NCBI GenBank assembly: GCA_017617315.1
Contig: JAFZWM010000035.1
Span: 1-64,000, forward strand
Length of the DNA stretch: 64,000 nucleotides
Source: Bacteroidaceae bacterium
GTDB lineage: Bacteria; Bacteroidota; Bacteroidia; Bacteroidales; Bacteroidaceae
Direction: 5' to 3'
Shown here one piece after another: positions 1 to 8,107 of the stretch. The position numbers and the translations under genes were made by a program. Under the pieces are notes generated by a model that was given only the letters and a program-made list of their open reading frames with translations, did no database searches and was not told the DNA's origin. The number at the start of each line of letters is the position of its first letter. Position 1 is the stretch's first letter.

Positions 1-1
1 C

Positions 2-91
2 AATAATGTCAAGAACAAACTTGTACACATTGTGACTGCCATGGTCAGAAACAAGCAGCTTTTTGACAAAGATTATAAAATATCAGCATAA
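2..91 (+). CDS. C-terminal end of a possible IS110-family transposase (cut by window start)
   Basis: An open frame enters from the left edge and ends at TAA 89-91, giving 29 residues that include KNKLVHIVTAMVRNKQLF and end DKDYKISA. The basic, Leu/Val-rich helix followed by an aromatic and acidic tail resembles the extreme C-terminus of IS110/IS116/IS902 transposases, which end with a similar NKL-x-H-x(5)-V-x-NxxxF segment. Only the last residues are visible, so the family call is a weak impression. The frame is closed by a single stop and followed by about 65 nt of AT-rich DNA with no visible terminal inverted repeat, which fits IS110 elements because they lack such repeats. It could also be the tail of an unrelated chromosomal gene. 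Confidence 0.35.
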   Translation, partial: NNVKNKLVHIVTAMVRNKQLFDKDYKISA

Positions 92-157
92 ACCTAAAAA
101 AATGGTCGAAATATTTGGATTTTAACATAGAAAGCAATTGTAAATTGTCAATTATCA

Positions 158-333
158 TAGGCTTTCTTCCTCATACCTTGTCCGAACCTTCAGGCTTACT
201 TGCCCGAACCTTTCGGCTTGCTTCCACGTACCTATAACGTAGGATGAACGTAGGTTGAACGTACCTTGAACGTACCTTCCCCGTAGCTACCCCGTTTCTT
301 CTCCGTATCTTGAAGCTGTCTTGATGGTTACTT
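158..333 (-). repeat. Array of 16 degenerate 11-nt units, left copy
   Basis: Sixteen consecutive 11-nt blocks can be laid end to end from 158 to 333 without any insertion or deletion. Read on the minus strand the units follow a pattern AAGNTACGNNN, for example AAGGTACGTTC (257-267 and 268-278), TAGCTACGGGG (279-289), AAGCAAGCCGA (213-223) and AAGGTTCGGGC (202-212). Ten of the 16 begin exactly AAG on the minus strand. The array lies 94 nt past the stop of the minus-strand beta-helix gene, in that gene's sense. The remaining DNA between 92 and 157 is AT-rich with no gene. The block encodes no convincing protein: because 11 is not a multiple of three, each translation frame just cycles through the same 11-residue pattern. 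A second array of the same kind is at 47611-47874. Confidence 0.9.
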
Positions 334-426
334 TTGGGGTATAATGATTTATAAATTCGCATATCGTTACAGGGCGTGTGTCGGACTCGCGTATTCGCTC
401 GGAATGAGTGTCCGGTTTTCCGGACT

Positions 427-2082
427 TTATTTTTCCGTGTATTCCGAATGTATTGAGGTTATTACGGTAGCCGATGCGCCCGTGCTGCCTGTATGTTGAA
501 TGTGTATTCCTCCAAACTTGTTTGGCGACTGCATTACGGCTGAAAGCTCTTGCGAGTTGTCGCCGTTCTTTATTGTCGCAGTCAGCTTGTCGCCCGTGGC
601 TTTGAGTGTCAGTTGGCAGCCTTTTCTGAATAGCGTGCATTTCTCAGCCTTGCTGATGGCTGCTACTTTCGAATCCTTGTATTCAACAAGATAAACGTCT
701 ACGGCTCTGTCGTGCTGCGGAGTCCTGACGAAGCGTATTCCGTAGCCGGTCAGGGTTCTTGTGTCGAATTTTATGCAGATGTCGAGATACTGCCCGGTCG
801 CGCTGCCGAAGCCTTGTCCGGCACTCTTGCAAGGCGCTAATCCGATGTGCAGAATCTGACCGTTGTATTCCTCGTCGCTCTTGGCGGTATACATCATTCT
901 CGCGCCTTTCACGTTCTGGATAAGTCCGTAGCAACCCTCTGCTCCGTCGATGCCCTCGCCGTAGCACCAAGGCGATTTGCTTTTGTCTATGCTCCAGTTG
1001 AACTCGGCTGTATCTTCGGGCTTGTATGCGTCGTAAGTCCATTGTCCTTCTATTATTTCGGGCTGCGACTGCAATGCCGCATACGGATGCTTTATCGGGC
1101 GCGGAATATTAGGCGTTGGCGGAAGGTTGAACGGCTTTCCGTTTAGCGTGTTGCCTTGCATGATGCAAGGATGCTTCGGGTTAGGGTCTTTGCACCATTT
1201 TATGTCGAGATTCGGGTCGTCGCTCGTCCATTCGCAGTCTATCATCCTTACCGGACCGCTTACTTTAGTCAGATATTGCGTTCCGCTTACTTTTGTGTGA
1301 ATCTTGCATCTGTTGAACGTCGCGCCTTGGGCCGATGTGGTGTAGAACGGCTTTGACGAGAAGAACGTGAACGAGCAGTCGTTGTACGTTCCTGTTCCGC
1401 AAAGCGCGTCATCGGTACATTCGAAATAGCAGTTGCTGAATGTGGCGTGTCTTGCTCCGGCAAAAGGGCAGAGGTTCAGGCGCGAGATGAATCTGCAATT
1501 CTCGGCCTTGTAGTTGTCGCCGTTGCAGATGGCAAGCTGCGCTTGGACAATCGCGTCGTTTCGCTTCTTCCTGTTCAGTTTCGGATTGCGAGGGTAGGTG
1601 AGGTCTACATTACAATAGTTTCCTAATGTAATGTTCTGGATTGAGATGTTGTCGCCGATGAAATGAAACATTGTGAAGTTACCTACCGCCCCTTGTGTCT
1701 GTCCGCGGTTGCATGCAAGAACAACATCTTCCGGATTCTTTGAAAGTCCGATGATTTTCAGATTAGAGATTCTGACTTTCATTCCGAAGGGTTCGTTCTT
1801 GCCGTTCAGCGGCTTGCGGATGCCGTCGTCATCGGGATTGTCAATCCAGTAGACCGACGGTTCGACGTAGATTGTAGTGGAGTCGGCGGCATTCTTCTCG
1901 GCAAAAGCCAGAGCCTCGTTCATGCCCTTGAACGTGAATATCTTCGCGTTCGTCTTAGCCTTGCTGCTTACATAAATGTTGTTTCTTGATGAAGTGAGAG
2001 ATTTTCCGTCGAAAGAAAATTTCGTCTGTGCGTGGCAGATAGCCGTGGCGCACAAAATGATTAGTGTAGGAAATATTCGCAT
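427..2082 (-). CDS. Secreted beta-helix protein, pectinase-like fold
   Basis: The 551-residue product begins with a signal peptide (MRIFPTLIILCATAICHAQ, cleavage after CHA) and is therefore exported. Residues about 50-320 look like a right-handed parallel beta-helix: short strands with regularly placed Asn, Cys and aromatic residues (ISIQNITLGNYCNV, KAENCRFISRLNLCPF, ATFSNCYFECTDDALCGTG, ATFNRCKIHTKV). This is the fold of pectate lyases, pectinesterases and polygalacturonases. Residues about 340-551 form a separate, beta-rich jelly-roll-like domain. No classical catalytic motif of a named CAZy family is evident to me, so substrate and chemistry are unknown; a role in pectin or another acidic plant polysaccharide is inference from fold only. 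It is monocistronic with its own -7 box at 2114-2121 and is followed by the 11-nt array. Confidence 0.8.
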   Translation of the reverse strand: MRIFPTLIILCATAICHAQTKFSFDGKSLTSSRNNIYVSSKAKTNAKIFTFKGMNEALAFAEKNAADSTTIYVEPSVYWIDNPDDDGIRKPLNGKNEPFGMKVRISNLKIIGLSKNPEDVVLACNRGQTQGAVGNFTMFHFIGDNISIQNITLGNYCNVDLTYPRNPKLNRKKRNDAIVQAQLAICNGDNYKAENCRFISRLNLCPFAGARHATFSNCYFECTDDALCGTGTYNDCSFTFFSSKPFYTTSAQGATFNRCKIHTKVSGTQYLTKVSGPVRMIDCEWTSDDPNLDIKWCKDPNPKHPCIMQGNTLNGKPFNLPPTPNIPRPIKHPYAALQSQPEIIEGQWTYDAYKPEDTAEFNWSIDKSKSPWCYGEGIDGAEGCYGLIQNVKGARMMYTAKSDEEYNGQILHIGLAPCKSAGQGFGSATGQYLDICIKFDTRTLTGYGIRFVRTPQHDRAVDVYLVEYKDSKVAAISKAEKCTLFRKGCQLTLKATGDKLTATIKNGDNSQELSAVMQSPNKFGGIHIQHTGSTGASATVITSIHSEYTEK

Positions 2083-2113
2083 TTTTAGTTATGGTGTTTT
2101 TGTTGTGTGGCTG

Positions 2114-2121
2114 CAAATATA
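2114..2121 (-). promoter_or_regulatory. -7 box of the beta-helix gene
   Basis: On the minus strand TATATTTG matches the Bacteroidetes -7 consensus TAnnTTTG, 31 nt upstream of the ATG at 2082, with G/A-poor leader between. Confidence 0.6.
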
Positions 2122-2140
2122 AGAATTTTCCGGTATATAA

Positions 2141-2176
2141 AAAGAAAAAGGGATTTCAAATAACTTGAAATCCCTT
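2141..2176 (-). terminator. Terminator of tRNA-Val
   Basis: GGGATTTCAA (2150-2159) pairs perfectly with TTGAAATCCC (2165-2174) around a 5-nt loop. In the minus direction a U-rich tract follows. It begins 5 nt past the tRNA 3' end. Confidence 0.8.
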
Positions 2177-2180
2177 TGAG

Positions 2181-2255
2181 TGGGCGTTGACGGATTCGAA
2201 CCGCCGACCCTCTGCTTGTAAGGCAGATGCTCTAAACCAGCTGAGCTAAACGCCC
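2181..2255 (-). tRNA. tRNA-Val(UAC)
   Basis: A 75-nt cloverleaf on the minus strand starts GGGCGTT and ends AACGCCC plus discriminator A. The anticodon loop CTTACAA gives anticodon UAC (valine). The T arm contains GGTTCGAATCC. CCA is not encoded. The sequence is identical to the tRNA at 35456-35530, and the promoter-leader DNA is nearly identical as well. Confidence 0.95.
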
Positions 2256-2274
2256 TTTCTTTCGAAAAGCGATG

Positions 2275-2282
2275 CAAAGATA
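2275..2282 (-). promoter_or_regulatory. -7 box of tRNA-Val
   Basis: On the minus strand TATCTTTG is followed by CATCGCTTTTCG and then the tRNA 19 nt downstream. The same box and leader precede the second tRNA-Val copy. Confidence 0.65.
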
Positions 2283-2356
2283 CGGCGATTTTTTCAATCG
2301 ACAAAATTTTTGAGCAACTTTTTTTATCACAAAGGCAAAAAAAAGAAAAAAAAGTA

Positions 2357-2364
2357 TATCTTTG
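2357..2364 (+). promoter_or_regulatory. -7 box of trpS
   Basis: TATCTTTG matches TAnnTTTG and lies 49 nt before the trpS ATG, leaving a short AT-rich leader. Confidence 0.65.
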
Positions 2365-2413
2365 CACCTTGTAAGAAAAATATAAGAATATAAATACAAT
2401 TTTAAATACAAAC

Positions 2414-3403
2414 ATGGAAACAGTTGTTAGTGGAATACGCCCAACAGGAAATTTGCATCTTGGAAACTACTATGGTGCGGTGAGAAGCTTTGTGAAAATG
2501 CAGGATGAGTTTAACTGTCTCTTCTTTATAGCTGATTGGCATTCTCTTACTACCAGCCCTAAACCCGAAGATATCAAGCGCAGCGCGCGCACTATCATGG
2601 CTGAATACCTTGCATGCGGTCTCGATCCTGAAAAGGCAACGATATATTTGCAGAGCGACGTTAAGGAAGTTCTCGAACTTTACTTGTTCTTCAACATGAA
2701 CACATATCTTGGCGAGCTGGAACGCGTAACTACGTTCAAGGACAAGGCCCGTCAGCAGCCCGACAACGTAAATGCCGGATTGCTTACTTATCCAACCCTC
2801 ATGGCTGCCGACATCTTGCAGCATCGTGCGGCAAAAGTTCCGGTAGGAAAGGATCAGGAGCAGAACATGGAGATGGCTCGCAAGTGCGCTCGCCGTTTCA
2901 ACAACATTTATGGAGTGGAATACTTCCCAGAGCCTCAGAACTACTATTTCGGCGCTCAGGCTCTTAAGGTTCCGGGACTCGACGGCTCAGGAAAGATGGG
3001 TAAGAGTGACGGAAACTGCATCTATCTCATCGACGACGAGAAGACAATCCGCAAGAAAGTGATGAAGGCTGTTACCGATGCAGGCCCTCAGAGCATGAAC
3101 AGCGAGAAGCCAGAGGTAATCAAGAACCTCTTTACAATGATGAGCATCGTGTCAAGTAAGGAAACTCTCGACTATTTCGACGAGAAGTGGAACGACTGCA
3201 CACTCCGCTACGGCGACATGAAGAAGCAACTTGCCGAGGATATGGTAAATGCCATCTGCCCAATCCGCGAGCGCATCTTGGAGTTCTCGGCAAAGCCAGA
3301 GATGCTCGACGAGATTCTTGCAGCCGGCGGCGACAAGGCTCGAAAGAGTGCCCAGCAGACTCTGAAGGATGTTCGCGAAATCATCGGATTTAAGAGCTTC
3401 TGA
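2414..3403 (+). CDS. trpS: Tryptophanyl-tRNA synthetase
   Basis: This class Ic cytoplasmic synthetase charges tRNA-Trp with tryptophan using ATP. The 329-residue length is normal for the family. The HIGH-type motif is GNLHLGN at residues 12-18 after SGIRPT, and the KMSKS-type loop is KMGKSDG near residue 195. The intervening Rossmann fold shows ADWHSLT and the tryptophan-pocket stretch LLTYPTLMAADILQH. The ATG at 2414 places SGIRPTG at the usual distance from the N-terminus. It has its own promoter and stands as a single gene: 94 nt separate it from purB, which also has its own -7 box. Confidence 0.97.
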   Translation: METVVSGIRPTGNLHLGNYYGAVRSFVKMQDEFNCLFFIADWHSLTTSPKPEDIKRSARTIMAEYLACGLDPEKATIYLQSDVKEVLELYLFFNMNTYLGELERVTTFKDKARQQPDNVNAGLLTYPTLMAADILQHRAAKVPVGKDQEQNMEMARKCARRFNNIYGVEYFPEPQNYYFGAQALKVPGLDGSGKMGKSDGNCIYLIDDEKTIRKKVMKAVTDAGPQSMNSEKPEVIKNLFTMMSIVSSKETLDYFDEKWNDCTLRYGDMKKQLAEDMVNAICPIRERILEFSAKPEMLDEILAAGGDKARKSAQQTLKDVREIIGFKSF

Positions 3404-3445
3404 TAAATATTCCGGCGAAAAAGTTGTATTTTTGATAAAAATAAT

Positions 3446-3453
3446 TATATTTG
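3446..3453 (+). promoter_or_regulatory. -7 box of purB
   Basis: TATATTTG lies 44 nt upstream of the purB ATG, in an AT-rich spacer following trpS. Confidence 0.55.
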
Positions 3454-3497
3454 CCAAATAATTTGTAGCATTCACATAAGTTTATATTTATTTTATA

Positions 3498-4844
3498 ATG
3501 GAACTGGATTTATTAACTGCCATCTCGCCTATTGATGGCCGCTATCGAGGAAAAACAGATGCATTGGCTGCATATTTTTCTGAATTTGCGCTTATAAAGT
3601 ACAGAGTAAGAGTTGAGATTGAATATTTTATCACCCTTTGTGAATTACCGTTGCCTCAGCTTAAGGCATTCGACAACGCGCTGTTCCCTAAACTGCGCGC
3701 CATATATCAGAACTTTACTGAAAACGATGCACAGCGCATCAAGGACATCGAGAAGGTTACTAACCACGATGTGAAAGCTGTAGAATATTTTATAAAGGAG
3801 GAGTTCGACAAGATAGGTAACCTCGATGCATTCAAGGAATTCATACATTTCGGTCTTACTTCGCAGGATATAAACAACACTTCTATACCTCTATCTATTA
3901 AAGAGGCTCTCGAAGAGGTTTACTATCCTTCGATAGAAGAGGTTATAGCACAGCTGAAAGAGTATGCCGAGGAGTGGAAGAACATTCCGATGCTGGCAAA
4001 GACACACGGACAGCCTGCATCTCCTACACGTCTTGGAAAAGAAGTAATGGTTTATGTGTACCGCTTGGAACGCCAGCTTGCACAGCTTAAGGCGTGCCCG
4101 ATAACTGCCAAGTTCGGTGGTGCGACAGGTAACTATAACGCACACCACGTTGCTTATCCGCAGTACGACTGGAAGTCGTTCGGGACAAAGTTTGTGGCAG
4201 AGAAACTTGGACTTGAAAGAGAAGAGTATACAACACAAATTTCAAATTACGACAATCTGAGTGCAATATTCGACGCGATGAAACGTATTAATACTATAAT
4301 CATCGATCTTGATCGTGATTTCTGGATGTATGTTTCGATGGAATATTTCAAGCAGAAGATTAAGGCTGGTGAGGTTGGCTCGAGCGCAATGCCTCACAAG
4401 GTTAACCCTATCGATTTCGAGAACTCTGAAGGAAACCTTGGCGTTGCCAATGCCGTGCTTCAGCACTTGGCTGCAAAGCTTCCTGTAAGCCGTTTGCAGC
4501 GCGACCTTACCGACTCTACGGTTCTCAGAAACATAGGCGTTCCGATGGGACATATGCTCATTGCCAACGCAAGCACTCTGAAGGGCTTGAGAAAGCTTCT
4601 GCTTAACGAGGTTGCCATAAATGCCGACCTTGACAACTGCTGGGCTGTTTGTGCCGAGGCTATTCAGACAATTCTACGCCGCGAGGCATATCCTCATCCA
4701 TACGAGGCTCTGAAGGCTCTGACACGAACAAATTCAGCCATTACGGAAAGTAGCATAAAGAACTTTATTGAGGAACTAGAGGTGAGTGAAAGCGTGAAAG
4801 AGGAACTGCGTGCTATTACACCACATTCATACACAGGTTTATAA
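3498..4844 (+). CDS. purB: Adenylosuccinate lyase
   Basis: PurB catalyses two fumarate eliminations in purine synthesis: SAICAR to AICAR and adenylosuccinate to AMP. The 448-residue protein begins with LTAISPIDGRYRGKT, the usual N-terminus of the E. coli-type enzyme, contains the catalytic-histidine segment KTHGQPASPTRLGKE near residues 165-180, and carries the fumarase/aspartase superfamily signature GSSAMPHKVNP near residues 293-303 (flexible loop with the catalytic serine). The ATG at 3498 is the only sensible start. It is followed by about 120 nt without a gene before the pseudouridine synthase. Confidence 0.97.
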   Translation: MELDLLTAISPIDGRYRGKTDALAAYFSEFALIKYRVRVEIEYFITLCELPLPQLKAFDNALFPKLRAIYQNFTENDAQRIKDIEKVTNHDVKAVEYFIKEEFDKIGNLDAFKEFIHFGLTSQDINNTSIPLSIKEALEEVYYPSIEEVIAQLKEYAEEWKNIPMLAKTHGQPASPTRLGKEVMVYVYRLERQLAQLKACPITAKFGGATGNYNAHHVAYPQYDWKSFGTKFVAEKLGLEREEYTTQISNYDNLSAIFDAMKRINTIIIDLDRDFWMYVSMEYFKQKIKAGEVGSSAMPHKVNPIDFENSEGNLGVANAVLQHLAAKLPVSRLQRDLTDSTVLRNIGVPMGHMLIANASTLKGLRKLLLNEVAINADLDNCWAVCAEAIQTILRREAYPHPYEALKALTRTNSAITESSIKNFIEELEVSESVKEELRAITPHSYTGL

Positions 4845-4968
4845 CAAACAACAAATAAAAAGAGTTTATTAATTTTATTACTAACAATTGAATTTCTGGG
4901 TACACACATTTAGGAGGTAGTGATATCTTCGAATAACGTTAACGAGAAATGATTAATTTATTAGGACT

Positions 4969-6345
4969 ATGAGCATTGAAAACGAAAACTGGAAGGAAGA
5001 GAGCCATGGAGCTCCAGCCAGCGACAACAATCAAAGTGAGTCTTCACAGTATCGTGGAAGCTACAGCACAGACGGCGGTTCTTATTCATCAGACCGTCAG
5101 TCATATCGCCCACGCTACGGTGGTTACAACAATAATGGCGGCGGTCGCCCACAGCGTCCACGCTACAACAATGGTGGACAGCGTCCGTATGGCAACGACG
5201 GCGGCGAGCGCAGCTATCGTCCATCATCTTATCAGAAGGATGGCGATGGCGCAGCATATCGTCCATCTGGTTATCAGTCACGCACTCGCTACAATAACGA
5301 CGGCGGCGGTTATCAGCCACGTCAGCAGGGAGGTTATAACGGTGGCGGTTACCAGCGTCAGCAGGGTGGCTACAATGGTGGCGGCTATCAGTCACGCCAG
5401 CAGGGTGGCTACAACAACGGCGGCGGATACCAGCGTCAGCAGGGTGGCTACGGTCGTCCTCAGCAGGGTGGCTATGGTCGTCGTCCTCAGCAGGGCGGTT
5501 ATGGTCGTCCACAGCAGGGCGGTTATGGCCGTCGTCCACAGCAGGGTGGCTACGGTCGTCCTCAGCAGCAGGCAGTTCCTTCTTACAAGCAGCCTGTTGA
5601 ATATAAGGAAATTGCATACGATCCAGATGAATTGGTACGTTTGAACAAGTTCCTTGCCAATGCAGGTGTATGCTCACGCCGTGAGGCTGATGAGTTCATC
5701 CAGGCAGGCGTCGTTTCTGTAAACGGCGAGGTTGTTACTGAACTTGGTACAAAGGTTAAGCGTTCTGACGAGATTAAGTTCCACGATCAGCCTGTAAATG
5801 TTGAGAAGAAGGTTTACGTTCTTCTTAACAAGCCAAAGGATTACGTTACAACAAGCGACGATCCACAGGCACGCAAGACTGTCATGGACCTTGTCAAGGG
5901 GGCTTGCAAGGAGAGAATCTACCCAGTTGGTCGTCTCGACCGTAACACAACAGGCGTTCTTCTTCTTACTAATGATGGCGACTTGGCTTCAAAGCTTACT
6001 CATCCTAAGTTCTTGAAGAAGAAGGTTTACCACGTTTATTGCGACAAGAATGTTACAAGTCACGACTTGGAGCAGATTGCTGCCGGCATCACTCTCGACG
6101 ATGGCGAGATTCATGCTGATGCAATCAGCTACGCTTCAGAGACTGACAAGAAGCAGGTTGGTATCGAGATTCACAGCGGCAAGAACCGTATCGTTCGCCG
6201 TATCTTCGAGAGCCTTGGCTATCGCGTAACTAAGCTCGACCGAGTATTGTTCGCTGGTCTTACAAAGAAGAACCTTCGCCGCGGCGACTGGAGATTCCTT
6301 ACTGAGCAGGAGGTGAACATGCTTCGTATGGGTGCTTTCGAGTAA
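4969..6345 (+). CDS. rluB: RluB-type rRNA pseudouridine synthase with long low-complexity N-terminus
   Basis: The C-terminal half is a normal RsuA/RluB-family large-subunit pseudouridine synthase. An S4 RNA-binding domain (VRLNKFLANAGVCSRREADE, residues about 223-243) is followed by the catalytic motif GRLDRNTTGVLLLTNDG with its nucleophilic Asp, and then KNRIVRRIFESLGY. The first roughly 215 residues are different: they are disordered and very rich in Gly, Tyr, Gln, Arg, Asn and Ser, with repeats such as GGYNGGGYQ and RPQQGGYGRR. This makes the protein 458 residues, nearly twice the basic family length. Codon use in the head matches the rest of the gene, and the frame is uninterrupted, so it appears genuine. 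The head may bind RNA or drive condensation; that is inference. The gene is monocistronic, with a terminator at 6370-6395. Confidence 0.92.
   Translation: MSIENENWKEESHGAPASDNNQSESSQYRGSYSTDGGSYSSDRQSYRPRYGGYNNNGGGRPQRPRYNNGGQRPYGNDGGERSYRPSSYQKDGDGAAYRPSGYQSRTRYNNDGGGYQPRQQGGYNGGGYQRQQGGYNGGGYQSRQQGGYNNGGGYQRQQGGYGRPQQGGYGRRPQQGGYGRPQQGGYGRRPQQGGYGRPQQQAVPSYKQPVEYKEIAYDPDELVRLNKFLANAGVCSRREADEFIQAGVVSVNGEVVTELGTKVKRSDEIKFHDQPVNVEKKVYVLLNKPKDYVTTSDDPQARKTVMDLVKGACKERIYPVGRLDRNTTGVLLLTNDGDLASKLTHPKFLKKKVYHVYCDKNVTSHDLEQIAAGITLDDGEIHADAISYASETDKKQVGIEIHSGKNRIVRRIFESLGYRVTKLDRVLFAGLTKKNLRRGDWRFLTEQEVNMLRMGAFE
5278..5572 (+). repeat. In-frame coding repeats of the rluB head
   Basis: Imperfect tandem units of 24-45 nt encode GGYNGGGYQ(S)RQQ and then RPQQGGYG(R)R repeated about five times. 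The DNA is repetitive as well as the protein, with CAGCAGGGTGGCTA recurring. The segment is in frame with the synthase. Confidence 0.8.
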
Positions 6346-6369
6346 TCAAATAAAAAATGTAATATATAA

Positions 6370-6395
6370 GGGTGGCTTTTGGGTCGCCCTTTTTA
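6370..6395 (+). terminator. Terminator after rluB
   Basis: GGGTGGC (6370-6376) pairs with GTCGCCC (6383-6389) and is followed by TTTTTA. It overlaps the apparent upstream start codon (6379) of the asnS frame, which argues for the asnS start at 6412. Confidence 0.75.
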
Positions 6396-6411
6396 TAGTA
6401 AATATAATCAG

Positions 6412-7842
6412 ATGGAAAAAATACGTAGAACAAAGATTGTTGATGTGCTTCAGAGTACAGATTACAATTCAACAGTTAATGTTAAAGGATGGGTTCGTAC
6501 CCGTCGTGGCAGCAAAAACGTGAATTTTATTGCGCTTAATGATGGTTCTACAATAAAGAACGTTCAGATTGTTGCTGATGCAGATAAGTTTGATGAGGAA
6601 CTGATAAAGAAAATAACAACAGGCGCTTGTCTTAGCGTAAACGGAACTTTGGTTGAGAGCCAGGGTGCCGGTCAGAACGTTGAGATTCAGGCAACTGAGA
6701 TTGAACTTCTTGGTGCATGTGGCGATGACTATCCAATGCAGAAGAAGGGACAGAGTTTTGAGTACATGCGCCAGCACGCTCACATGCGTCTGCGTACAAA
6801 TACATTCGGAGCTGTGATGCGCATCCGCCACAATATGGCTATTGCTATTCACACATTCTTCCACAACAAGGGATTCTTCTACTTCCACACTCCGCTTATT
6901 ACAGCGAGCGATTGCGAGGGTGCTGGTCAGATGTTTCAGGTTACAACAAAGAACCTCTACGATCTTAAGAAGGACGAGAACGGTTCTATCATCTACGACG
7001 ATGACTTCTTCGGAAAGCAGACTTCGCTTACTGTGAGCGGTCAGCTCGAAGGTGAACTTGGTGCAACAGCTCTCGGTCAGATTTACACTTTCGGTCCTAC
7101 ATTCCGTGCCGAGAACTCAAACACACCTCGCCACTTGGCTGAGTTCTGGATGGTTGAGCCTGAGGTTTGCTTCATCGACATGGACGACCTTATGGATCTT
7201 GAGGAGGAGTTTATCAAGTTCTGCGTTCAGTGGGCTCTCGATAACTGTAAGGACGACCTCGAGTTCCTGAACAAGATGATAGACAAGACTCTTATCGAGC
7301 GTCTTCAGGGCGTTGTAAATACCGAGTTCGTAAGATTGCCTTATACAAAGGGTATCGAAATCCTTCAGGAGGCTATCAAGAACGGCAAGAAGTTTGAGTT
7401 CCCTTGCAACTGGGGCGATGACTTGGCATCTGAGCACGAGCGTTACCTTGTTGAGGAGCACTTCAAGAAGCCTGTCATTATGACTAACTATCCGAAGGCT
7501 ATCAAGGCATTCTACATGAAGATTGACGAGAAGAAGCCTGTTTACGATGGCAAGGAGATGGCTGAGACTGTTCAGGGTACAGACGTTTTGTTCCCACAGA
7601 TTGGTGAGATTATCGGCGGCTCTGTCCGCGAGGAGAACTACGACAAGCTTGTTGGCGAAATCGAAAGCCGCAACATTCCAATGAAGGATATGTGGTGGTA
7701 TCTTGATACTCGTCGCTTCGGCTCATGTCCTCACGGCGGTTTCGGACTTGGTTTCGAGCGTCTGATTCTGTTTGTAACAGGTATGCAGAACATCCGCGAC
7801 GTGATTCCATTCCCACGTACTCCAAAGACTGCTGAATTCTAA
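6412..7842 (+). CDS. asnS: Asparaginyl-tRNA synthetase
   Basis: AsnS is a class IIb synthetase that charges tRNA-Asn. The protein is 476 residues from the ATG at 6412 ([14 protein letters not shown]), a standard N-terminus; an in-frame ATG 33 nt upstream falls inside the rluB terminator and is unlikely to be used. The N-terminal OB-fold anticodon-binding domain (about residues 15-105, [19 protein letters not shown]) leads to class II motif 2 ([21 protein letters not shown], the PRHLAEFWM being typical of AsnRS) and motif 3 ([15 protein letters not shown]) near the C-terminus. The gene is followed by a strong hairpin terminator. Confidence 0.97.
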   Translation: MEKIRRTKIVDVLQSTDYNSTVNVKGWVRTRRGSKNVNFIALNDGSTIKNVQIVADADKFDEELIKKITTGACLSVNGTLVESQGAGQNVEIQATEIELLGACGDDYPMQKKGQSFEYMRQHAHMRLRTNTFGAVMRIRHNMAIAIHTFFHNKGFFYFHTPLITASDCEGAGQMFQVTTKNLYDLKKDENGSIIYDDDFFGKQTSLTVSGQLEGELGATALGQIYTFGPTFRAENSNTPRHLAEFWMVEPEVCFIDMDDLMDLEEEFIKFCVQWALDNCKDDLEFLNKMIDKTLIERLQGVVNTEFVRLPYTKGIEILQEAIKNGKKFEFPCNWGDDLASEHERYLVEEHFKKPVIMTNYPKAIKAFYMKIDEKKPVYDGKEMAETVQGTDVLFPQIGEIIGGSVREENYDKLVGEIESRNIPMKDMWWYLDTRRFGSCPHGGFGLGFERLILFVTGMQNIRDVIPFPRTPKTAEF

Positions 7843-7868
7843 AGATAAAAGTAGCTATAATATAAAAG

Positions 7869-7907
7869 GTGAGGGCTATGCATCTGTTTGCATCGCCCTC
7901 GCTTTTT
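7869..7907 (+). terminator. Terminator after asnS
   Basis: GTGAGGGCTATGCA (7869-7882) pairs with TGCATCGCCCTCGC (7889-7902) with one mismatch and a 6-nt loop, followed by five T. Confidence 0.85.
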
Positions 7908-7942
7908 GTTTTGTTGAAAACTTCAGAAAATTGTTGAAAAAC

Positions 7943-7973
7943 TTTGCCAGTTCGCCAAAAATTAGTACTTTTG
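7943..7973 (+). promoter_or_regulatory. Promoter of the rplM-rpsI-rpsB-tsf operon
   Basis: A -33 TTTG (7943-7946) and a -7 TACTTTTG (7966-7973) are separated by 19 nt, the usual Bacteroidetes spacing. Transcription would start near 7979, giving a leader of about 130 nt. Confidence 0.75.
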
Positions 7974-7978
7974 CAAGC

Positions 7979-8107
7979 CGATTATTATCAAGACAGGCGT
8001 AAAAGCTTGTCAAATAGCGTGTTAATAGCTTTGCTTTTGGCCGAGCGAGTGGTTAGTGAATCGCTATAAAGAAAAATTAGTAGTAAACAAATTAAAAATT
8101 AAAGAAA
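7979..8107 (+). promoter_or_regulatory. Structured 5' leader of rplM (candidate L13 autoregulatory leader)
   Basis: Two hairpins can be seen: GACAGGC (7992-7998) with GCTTGTC (8005-8011), and AGCGA (8044-8048) with TCGCT (8061-8065) around GTGGTTAGTGAA. Long structured leaders that bind the encoded ribosomal protein are known for L13 in other phyla. Whether this one does so is inference; the stretch could be an ordinary leader. Confidence 0.45.

Noticed and set aside
158-333. CRISPR array
   Set aside because: Units are 11 nt, directly adjacent, without spacers, and no cas gene is present.
171-640. Two open frames on the minus strand over the left 11-nt array
   Set aside because: They arise because the AAGGTACGTTC-type unit has no stop codons in any frame. 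There is no codon bias, and the second overlaps the end of the beta-helix gene.
2089-2415. Open frame on the minus strand across the tRNA-Val
   Set aside because: It translates the tRNA gene itself and its terminator; there is no signal of coding and the tRNA is certain.
4967-5677. His/Asp/Arg-rich minus-strand frame opposite the rluB head
   Set aside because: It is a shadow of the repeat region; the plus frame continues into a conserved enzyme.
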